DNA of 64,000 nt from Deltaproteobacteria bacterium (GTDB lineage Bacteria > Myxococcota_A > UBA9160 > UBA4427). Positions 53,557 to 60,282 of this stretch are shown in pieces. The notes beneath the pieces are model-generated. The model was given only the letters and a program-made list of their open reading frames with translations, was not told the origin of the DNA and ran no database searches. The stretch spans positions 496,001 through 560,000 of the forward strand of contig JADJOR010000011.1 in assembly GCA_016713665.1 (NCBI GenBank). Reading direction: 5' to 3'. The translations under genes and the position numbers were made by a program. Position 1 is the first letter of the stretch. Each line of letters starts with the position of its first letter.

Positions 53557-54567
53557 ATTAGAAGTCGAGGAGGATCGAGAGCCCGGGACCCGTCGATCCG
53601 CCGGGTGCGTCAGCGCCTGCACCTCTTTGAGCTTCCGGATCGAGACCTGGGTGTAGATCTCCGTCGTCGAGAGCTGGCTGTGGCCGAGGATCGCCTGGAT
53701 GTGACGGATGTCTGCCCCGTTGTCGAGCATCAGGGTCGCCATCGTGTGACGGAAGATGTGGCAGCCCCCGCTCTTCTCGACCCCCGACGCCGCGATGTAC
53801 TTCTTCACCAGGTCCGTCAGCCGGTTCTTCCGGAACGGCTCGCCGAACTCGTGCAGGAACAGCCAACCCTCGTCGGGCTCGATCACCAGCGAGGGACGGA
53901 TCTCCTCCGTGTATCTCGCGATCCAGATCCCGGCCCGCTCGCCCAGCGGCACCATCCGATCCTTCTTGCCTTTGCCCTCCCGCACCATCAGCGTCCCGTT
54001 CCGAACGTCGACGTCGTAGAGTCTCAAGTTCGCGAGCTCGCTGCGACGGATCCCCGTCGAGTAGAGCGTCTCGAGCATCGCCCGGTCTCGCACGCCCAGG
54101 TCCCCGTGCAGCGCCGTCTGCGCCAGGATCCGCTCCACCTCCTCGACGGTGAGCACGTGTTTCGGGAGCCGACGATGGACCCGAGGCAGATCCATCTCAG
54201 AAGCCGGGTTCGAGAGGATGAAGTTCTCCCGGGCTAACCACTTGAAGAACGCCTTCACCGGGATGAGCCGCTGCTGCTGCGTCGAGAACGAGAGCGAGTC
54301 CCCATTCGCCTTGCGTCGATGGAACAGGTGCCGCCGGTAGCGCTCCATGATCGGCCGAGTGACATCCTGCGGCCGCTCGAGATCCCGCTCCCCGCACCAG
54401 AACACGAACCGCCGCAGCGCCATCTCGCGGATCTCGACCGTCCTCGGCGCCAGGCCCTTCGCCAGCGACGTCTCGAGGAACTGCGCCAGATACGGCGCCA
54501 TCCCGCTCGCCGCGATCGGATACGGATCCGGTCTCGGCTCGCTCGCTCGACGCTTCTTGCGCGGCAT
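53551..54567 (-). CDS. Tyrosine recombinase (Xer/integrase family), element B
   Basis: 338 aa, intact, about 96% identical to the copy at 46100 (13 differences counted by eye, for example Q41P, A48E, Q214I). All catalytic residues are unchanged: Arg174, the Lys loop, His270, Arg273, His296 and Tyr305. The ATG overlaps the primase-B stop as TAATG. Retention of both copies with mostly silent differences suggests that each was functional until recently. Confidence 0.93.
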   Translation of the reverse strand: MPRKKRRASEPRPDPYPIAASGMAPYLAQFLETSLAKGLAPRTVEIREMALRRFVFWCGERDLERPQDVTRPIMERYRRHLFHRRKANGDSLSFSTQQQRLIPVKAFFKWLARENFILSNPASEMDLPRVHRRLPKHVLTVEEVERILAQTALHGDLGVRDRAMLETLYSTGIRRSELANLRLYDVDVRNGTLMVREGKGKKDRMVPLGERAGIWIARYTEEIRPSLVIEPDEGWLFLHEFGEPFRKNRLTDLVKKYIAASGVEKSGGCHIFRHTMATLMLDNGADIRHIQAILGHSQLSTTEIYTQVSIRKLKEVQALTHPADRRVPGSRSSSTSNL

Positions 54568-57500
54568 TAGTCCGCAGCCTGAGCGAGGAGTCCCTCAGCA
54601 TGCCTACGGTACGACCCGTTCGAGGAGAGCGGCCTGCGAAGTGCGTTTTCGGCATTGGAGATGTCGATCGTCGAAGAACCCTTTGCCCGTTCGGCACTTG
54701 CCGCGTTTTCGAGCCCCGGACCGACCCCGGACCGCGGGCCGACCACGGGCTGACCAGACCCGGGCCGCTCCCCGTTTCGCCCGGACCGCCGATCGTCGTA
54801 GCTCGACCCCGAGCCCAACTCCGCCACGTCGATCAGCCCCATCAGGAACGACTCGCCTCGCTCGCCCTCGCCCTGGTAGAGCAGCTCGTACGCGAACGAC
54901 TGCCCGCGGCCGCTTCGATGCACGAGCAGATATTCCATCTCGGCGAGCCGCCCCAGATGCACCTTCAACGACGTGTCGCTCCACTGCGTCGCGTCGCGGA
55001 TATCCCGGCGGCTAAAGCGGAAGTCCGCTCGCTCGATCGCGAGCACCCGGCACCGCTCCCGCACCCACGTATCGAGTTTTCCCAGCAGCTCCCGCGTCTT
55101 CGGCGGCAGCTCGTCGAGGGTTCGGCCGAGGACCTCATGAGCGAGCCGATTCGCCGTCTCGATGTCCGAGGGCACCACCTCCACGTACCGGAGCGTCTTT
55201 CCCTCGTGCTCCACCGCCTGGATCTTCCGCTGGTGCTGATGCAAGAGCGCGATCGCGTCGATCAACGTGAGGTACTTCTCGTGATCCCGACGCGTCCGCG
55301 TCCGGTCGTCCACGAACGTGAGGCGCTCGCCGTACGGGTTCACGACGGCCAGCGGCTGCAACAGGCGCTGCGCATTGCGATGCAGCCGCAGCACATCCTC
55401 CCGCCCCGCCTTCGCCAGCAGCCCCGAGAGCGTCCGCTTGCGACGCTGGATCGCATGGATCGCCCGCGTCTGCTCCCGACCCTCGTCGACGGTCAGCACC
55501 ACGCACCGGTTGAGCAGCTCCTCGTCCACGTCGATCGCCGTCGTCGTCAGCATGATCATCACCGGGCCCTTCACCGAGTACTCCTGCGTGCGAAGTGCCC
55601 CCGTCTCCGGATCCTTCCCCGTGCTCGCGATCGTGAGCTCACCCTCGGATTGCAGGAGCTTGAGCGCATACGAGGCCGTGCTCGCCCCTTCCTCCTCGAC
55701 GATCGCGAGCACCTTGTGCTGCAGGTCCCGCTCCCCCATGTAGAACAGCGACTGGCCCGTCAGGGCAGAGTATTTCGTGCGCTCTTCCTCGGGGATGAAC
55801 GCCAGCACCGCGTCCATCAGCGCCGACTTCCCCGCCGCACTCGTCGACTGCACCACGATCGCGAGCGGCGCGTCGAGCTTCCTCGAGATCCCGGCCAGGT
55901 AGCCGACGAGCTTGTTCGTCCCCTCGCCGACCACCCCGCACCGCTCGAAGTCCCGCTTGATGCGGGCGAGCAGGTTCGGGTCGCGCAGCAACTCGAGCGC
56001 CGCCTGCCGATCCTCGTCGCCCAGCTCGAGTGTTTTCCCTTTAGCCGCTCTCTCCCCCTCGATCCGCTCCGTCTGCAGCGCTTCCAGCTTGAGAAGGATC
56101 TTGCCCAGGTCGCCCCGGATCACGTCCTCCTGTACGCCCAGCTCGACCGCCGCTTGCTCAGTAAACGCCTTGCGCGGCCGCTGCTGGTACAGATCGAACG
56201 TGTCGACGTGCATCGCCTGGCCGCTGCCCTCGAACGCCGTCCCCGTCACGAGCACGTTGACGCGCAGGCTCTCGAGGCTCGCGTTCTTCGCCACACCCCG
56301 GATCCGGTAGCGGCGATCGCCCAGCCCGATCACGATCTCGTCGCCGTGAACCCCCGCCGCGACCAGCGACCTCGGCGCCGGCGGCAAGACCGACGCCGGC
56401 AACCCCGCAGCCACCGCATCGGCCTCGATCTCTTCCCTTCCCCAGCCTCTTCCGCGGCCACCAAGACAGCAGCTAAAGAAGGATTCGGCTCGGTCTCTCG
56501 ACGTTCCTCTCGTCCCCACTCGGCTGGCCCGGGGCGCGATGGGGCGCCAACAGGAGGCTTCGAGGGAAGGGATGGAGGAACGGACGCCGGAGCAGGGACC
56601 ACGGCGTCGTTCGCGATGGATTCGGCGGAGGGCGCCATCGGCGCCGTCGCCGTCGTCGTGATCGGCTTCGCACTGCCCTTGCCCAGCCATAGGGCCGAGC
56701 GGATCGCGATCCCGAGGCTCTTCGACGCCGGCCGCACCTCGAGCGCGTACTCGTTCGCGTCCATCCCCTTCGCGAACTGGATTCGGTAGCAGTCGAGGCC
56801 TTCTGTCTGGAGCTGCTTCGAGAGCTTCTCCGCTGCCGCATCCCCCGCCGCGTCCCGGTCGTACGCGATGAGCACCCGCTCGGTCTCGTACTGCTTGAAC
56901 GCGGCGAGGTGGTCCTTGGTAAAACCCTCGACGCCGTAGCTCGTCGTCACGTTGCGGTACCCCGCGCACCAGAACGTCAGCGCGTCGATCAACGACTCGC
57001 ACAAGATGATTTCCTTCGAGGTTTTCAGCGCCGATCGATTCCAGATCCCCCGATGCGGCCCGGGCAGGTACAGATGCAGCGGCGTCCCCTCTCGAAGACC
57101 CGGCGTGATCTTTCGCCCATACACCTCCGTCACCTGGCCGTCCTCGCCGAAGATCGGGATCACGAGCGAGCCGTTGAAGTGCTCGTGGCCCGAGGGTCGA
57201 AGCAGGCCGATCCGCTGCAGCGCCCCCCGGATCGCCGCGCCCTCTCGCCGGTTCTTCGCCGGCAGCCGGTAGCCCAAGGTCCGGTTCGCGAACCCCAGCT
57301 TGAACTTCGCGATCGCCTCGCTCGATGCGATCCCCCGCTTCTCCAGATACGCCAGCGCCTCCGGCGACTGCAGCAGCGACTCGTGGTAGTACTCGATCAC
57401 CTGACCCGCGAGCCGCTCGTCCTCGGCGCTCGCCTCCAGCGCCGTCGGCAGCTTCTGCACCGTCGAACGCTTCCCCAGCGTCTTCGGCGACGACGTCGGC

Positions 57501-57784
57501 TGATAGTCCGCTTGCAAGAGCTCGACGGCGTGCCGGAACGACACCCCCTCCGCTCGCATCACCCAGTCGACCACCGAGCCCCCCGCCTGGCAAGCGCCCA
57601 AGCAGTGCCACAGATTCTTCGCCGGCGTGATCACAAGAGAGGGCTCGTGATCGTCGTGGAACGGGCACAGCCCGACCCGATCCTGGCCGCGGCGCTCGAG
57701 CACGATCCCCTGGCTCTCGGCGAGCCGCTCGACCGACACCTCCGCCTTCAGCCGCTCGAGCTCGCCCTCCGGGATGCGCGCCAT
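54567..57784 (-). pseudogene. CHC2 primase-Toprim-AAA+ fusion, element B, frameshifted
   Basis: The first frame (57784 to ~56440) encodes the zinc finger, intermediate part and Toprim (ILCESLIDAL, LIAYDRDAAG) and then degenerates. The second frame (~56440 to 54567) encodes the linker end, the P-loop VVQSTSAAGKSALMD, Walker B and the winged-helix end. The break is in TCTTCCCTTCCCC at 56431-56443, where element A has one more base. Translation would stop at 56330, giving a 484-aa primase half. It could be true decay or an indel error. Confidence 0.85.
56039..56478. repeat. Two internal copies of the 15-bp motif within primase B, inverted
   Basis: CTTTAGCCGCTCTCT at 56039-56053 and AGACAGCAGCTAAAG at 56464-56478, at the same relative positions as in element A. 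Confidence 0.6.
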
Positions 57785-57861
57785 CGGATTCCTCCCCTGC
57801 GCCCAACCCTGTCAAGACCCGCTGCAAAAAAACGGGCCGCTGGTGGACTCGGCCGATTGTT

Positions 57862-57875
57862 ACCAGTAAGCTGGT
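57862..57875. promoter_or_regulatory. Candidate XRE operator, element B
   Basis: ACCAG-TAAG-CTGGT inverted repeat, extendable to GTTACCAG/CTGGTCAC with one mismatch, between the divergent primase and XRE genes. Confidence 0.58.
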
Positions 57876-57939
57876 CACCATGCAAGCCGCACCCGCTCAA
57901 GAACCCGGTTTCGACGCAACCCGCCCGTACACTTCCCCC

Positions 57940-58308
57940 ATGCCCAGGAAGCTCCAACGCACTCGACCCAAGCAGGGAAGCAGGCTTGCCGCGCTCCGAC
58001 GCGCCGCCGGCCTCACCCAGACCGAGCTCGCCCAGCTCGTCGGCGAGCCCCAACAGAACATCGCCTTCTGGGAAGCCAGCGAGAAGCCGCCCCGATCCGA
58101 CGTCCTCCCCAAGCTCGCCCGCGTCCTCGGCGTCCAGATCGATCACCTCCTCGACGGCAACACCGATCTTCCCAAGACCCGGCGAGCCGGGCCCGTCGGC
58201 CGCGTCCAGAAGGTCTTCGAAGAGGTCGCAGCACTCCCCCGGAAGCAGCAAGAACGCATCGTCGAGACCGTCTCCGCCCTCGTCGAGCAGTTCAAGCGGA
58301 GGGCCTGA
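57940..58308 (+). CDS. XRE-family HTH regulator, element B
   Basis: 122 aa from ATG 57940; an in-frame ATG at 57880, overlapping the operator region, would add 20 residues. SRLAALRRAAGLTQTELAQLVGEPQQNIAFWEASEKPPRSDVLPKLARVLGVQIDHLLDG (in blocks) is a complete HTH_3 domain. The C-terminal half (VQKVFEEVAALPRKQQERIVETVSALVEQF) is a helix that may mediate dimers. It is divergent from the primase and 5 bp ahead of the membrane/TIR cargo, so it probably controls both directions. Confidence 0.9.
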   Translation: MPRKLQRTRPKQGSRLAALRRAAGLTQTELAQLVGEPQQNIAFWEASEKPPRSDVLPKLARVLGVQIDHLLDGNTDLPKTRRAGPVGRVQKVFEEVAALPRKQQERIVETVSALVEQFKRRA

Positions 58309-58313
58309 TCTCC

Positions 58314-58769
58314 GTGAGCGGTGCGCTTCCCGATGATCGGATCCGGCACCTCGAGATGCTGCAAGCCGCCATCACTCGCATGGCCGGCGCCGCCGCCTCG
58401 ATCAAGAGCCTCGGCCTGGTCATCGCCGCCGGCGCACTCGCCTTCCTCGCCACTTCGCCCGAGCCCCGCATCGCTCTCGCCGCCGCCGGTCTGATGCTCG
58501 CCTTCTGGCTTCTCGATGCGCGCTATCTCCAGCAAGAGAAGTGGTTTCGGGACATGTTCGATCTCGAGCAAAGCCTCGACGCCACCACGCCCGCCTCCTT
58601 CGTCATGACGCCCAGCGCCGACATCCGCGCCAGGACCTCGATCCGCTACGGCCTCATCAGCTGGTCCACCTGGGCCCTCTACGGATCCCTCATCGCCTTC
58701 CTCTTGATCCTCGCCTCCGTCATGGCCGCATCGAGCTCCTCGGCGGCCAGAGCGTGTCCGCATGGCTAG
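58314..58769 (+). CDS. Small multi-pass membrane protein, cargo of element B
   Basis: 151 aa from a GTG at 58314. An N-terminal helix RIRHLEMLQAAITRMAGAAASIK precedes three hydrophobic segments: SLGLVIAAGALAFLA, IALAAAGLMLAFWLLDA and STWALYGSLIAFLLILASVMA. Between the second and third is a soluble loop, RYLQQEKWFRDMFDLEQ. It overlaps the TIR-like gene by 8 bp. I recall proteins of this shape beside MTH538-type TIR genes in defence contexts; a pore-forming or membrane-acting effector is a plausible role, inferred. Confidence 0.72.
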   Translation: MSGALPDDRIRHLEMLQAAITRMAGAAASIKSLGLVIAAGALAFLATSPEPRIALAAAGLMLAFWLLDARYLQQEKWFRDMFDLEQSLDATTPASFVMTPSADIRARTSIRYGLISWSTWALYGSLIAFLLILASVMAASSSSAARACPHG

Positions 58770-59256
58770 GCGGGTCTTCTACAGCTTCCACTACGCGCCC
58801 GACTGCCAACGAGCGGCGCTCGTTCGCAACATGGGCATGATCGAGGGCGATCCGCCCGTTTCCGACAACGACTGGGAGAGCGTCAAGCGCGGCGGCGACG
58901 CGGCCATCCAGCGGTGGATCGCTGGACAGATCGCCGGCAAGTCCTGCGCCGTCGTGCTGATCGGATCCCAGACCGCGAGCCGCAAGTGGGTCCGATACGA
59001 GATCATCGAAGCCTGGAAGGCCAGGAAGGGCGTCGTCGGGATCTACATCCACAAGCTGAAGAACCTCGCCGGCGAGCAAGCCACCAAGGGACCCAACCCC
59101 TTCGACGCGATCGATTTCGGGCCGCCGCGCAAGCTCTCGAGCGTCGTCAAGGCCTACGACCCGGGCGGCCTCTCCAGCCAGGAAGCCTACGCCTGGATCA
59201 ACCAGCACCTGGCCAACGCGGTCGAGGAGGCGATCCAGATTCGGGAGCGGTTCTGA
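58762..59256 (+). CDS. TIR-like (MTH538/DUF1863, ThsB-type) protein, cargo of element B
   Basis: 164 aa. RRVFYSFHYAPDCQRAALVRNMG, then GDAAIQRWIAGQIAGKSCAVVLIGSQTASRKWVRYEIIEAW and GVVGIYIHKLKN, follow the MTH538 TIR-like fold. The terminal region with GPNPFD is also shared with ThsB-type proteins. TIR proteins of this class make or degrade NAD-derived signals in anti-phage defence. No ThsA homologue is nearby; the overlapping membrane protein is the natural candidate effector. Confidence 0.82.
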   Translation: MARRVFYSFHYAPDCQRAALVRNMGMIEGDPPVSDNDWESVKRGGDAAIQRWIAGQIAGKSCAVVLIGSQTASRKWVRYEIIEAWKARKGVVGIYIHKLKNLAGEQATKGPNPFDAIDFGPPRKLSSVVKAYDPGGLSSQEAYAWINQHLANAVEEAIQIRERF

Positions 59257-59278
59257 GGCGGAGACGCGGGCGCTTTCC

Positions 59279-59293
59279 CTTTAGCAGCTCTCC
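59279..59293. other. 15-bp end motif, element B right copy
   Basis: CTTTAGCAGCTCTCC, 23 bp after the TIR stop; inverted relative to the left copy and matching it at 12 of 15 positions. Confidence 0.6.
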
Positions 59294-59722
59294 TCTGCGG
59301 CCCAGCGGCGGCGAAGCCGCCGCGGGCGGGGCGGCCGCAGGCCGCACCGCCCCTCCGGCGCGGCCGTCGCGACGCGCATCCGCTCGGACCCGGGCTCCGA
59401 GCCCGGCCCTGGACCGCAACGGCAGAAGCGGCCGCCCCGGCACGGCGGAGCCCCAAGTTGACATAACGAACGTTATGTCAAGTCTCCCGCAGCGAAGCGG
59501 AGGGAGACCCAGTCGGGCCCCGGACAGGGGCAGCGCGGATAACGCAGCGTTATCGGCGAGGGCATGCACGCGACGTGAACGGCGACGTAGCGAAGCGGAG
59601 TCGACGGGCGCGGGGCTTGCTCGCCCGCCTGCCCCGGTGAGGAGCGGAGAGAGACGACGCGAAGCGGCGGCTCGCGCAGCGACGAGGGGAGGGGCTCGAC
59701 GCAGCTTGGGGCGGGGGACGAG
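59294..59722. repeat. Conserved palindrome-rich noncoding tract, element B
   Basis: Same order of structures as at 51533-51956. The 24-bp palindrome here has a single central change (half-site TTGACATAACGA, near 59458-59481); the GTCTCCC/GGGAGAC hairpin and GATAACGC-A-GCGTTATC are unchanged. No gene. Confidence 0.7.
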
Positions 59723-59729
59723 CTCGTCA

Positions 59730-60269
59730 TCAGGGCGCCCATCCGACCATTTTGACTAGCGCCGTCACATAGCTGCGACCGGCTGGTCCAAAGCCAATGC
59801 TCTTTGAAGCCTGATCAAATTTCAATCGAAGAAGATCAAGCCCGCCCGCAGCCTCCAGGAAGACTTCGAAGGTCGCTGGATTCGCGGAAAAGATCGAGAA
59901 GTTCTCATGAGAGACCACAAGGCCCCACTGGCCCGATTCGCCGAAGATATGGCTGATGGTGTGGCCAAGAAAGGAGTTGTACTCGATCTCCTCAAGGTCA
60001 CCCTGCGACAGCTCGAATGTGCGTGCGGGTTCGTCCGCCCATTCTCCTTCCCCATCGCAGATAATCGCTTTGGAATCGCCATTCGCCGTTGTAGCTGCCT
60101 TGATCGATAGAAGATCAGATGTATCGATCGATAGTCCGCCAGCAAGGAGGGCCATAGGCCAAGTACTCGACGCAAACGGCTTCTCGTCGGCGGCTCGCCC
60201 CGAGAAGATTCGATCATGAATTGGTCGCCACCGGCGAGTGAATTCATCGCGGTCGATCATTCGAATCAT
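59730..60269 (-). CDS. Candidate immunity protein for the main Rhs toxin
   Basis: 179 aa from ATG 60269, 13 bp after the Rhs stop and behind GAGAGGAACTT. Soluble, no signal peptide: MIRMIDRDEFTRRWRPIHDR, then LSQGDLEEIEYNSFLGHTISHIFG and WGLVVSHENFSIFSANPATFEVFLEAAGG. No family recognised with confidence. Tight linkage to a polymorphic-toxin C-terminus is the reason for the immunity call. Its stop lies seven bases from the right end of element B. Confidence 0.62.
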   Translation of the reverse strand: MIRMIDRDEFTRRWRPIHDRIFSGRAADEKPFASSTWPMALLAGGLSIDTSDLLSIKAATTANGDSKAIICDGEGEWADEPARTFELSQGDLEEIEYNSFLGHTISHIFGESGQWGLVVSHENFSIFSANPATFEVFLEAAGGLDLLRLKFDQASKSIGFGPAGRSYVTALVKMVGWAP

Positions 60270-60282
60270 TCGAAAGTTCCTC

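Larger units (their letters stand above)
53332..59722. mobile_element. Recombinase-primase element B (6.4 kb)
   Basis: Same layout and direction as element A, about 90% or more similar by eye over the recombinase, primase, XRE and both noncoding ends. Only the cargo between XRE and the right-hand 15-bp motif is unrelated. Right end set at GACGAG 59717-59722, seven bases before the stop of the immunity-like gene. Confidence 0.72.

Noticed and set aside
58762..59256. A complete Thoeris system.
   Set aside because: Only a ThsB-like TIR protein is present; there is no SIR2/SLOG-type ThsA or other known effector, so the module is reported only as a possible TIR pair.
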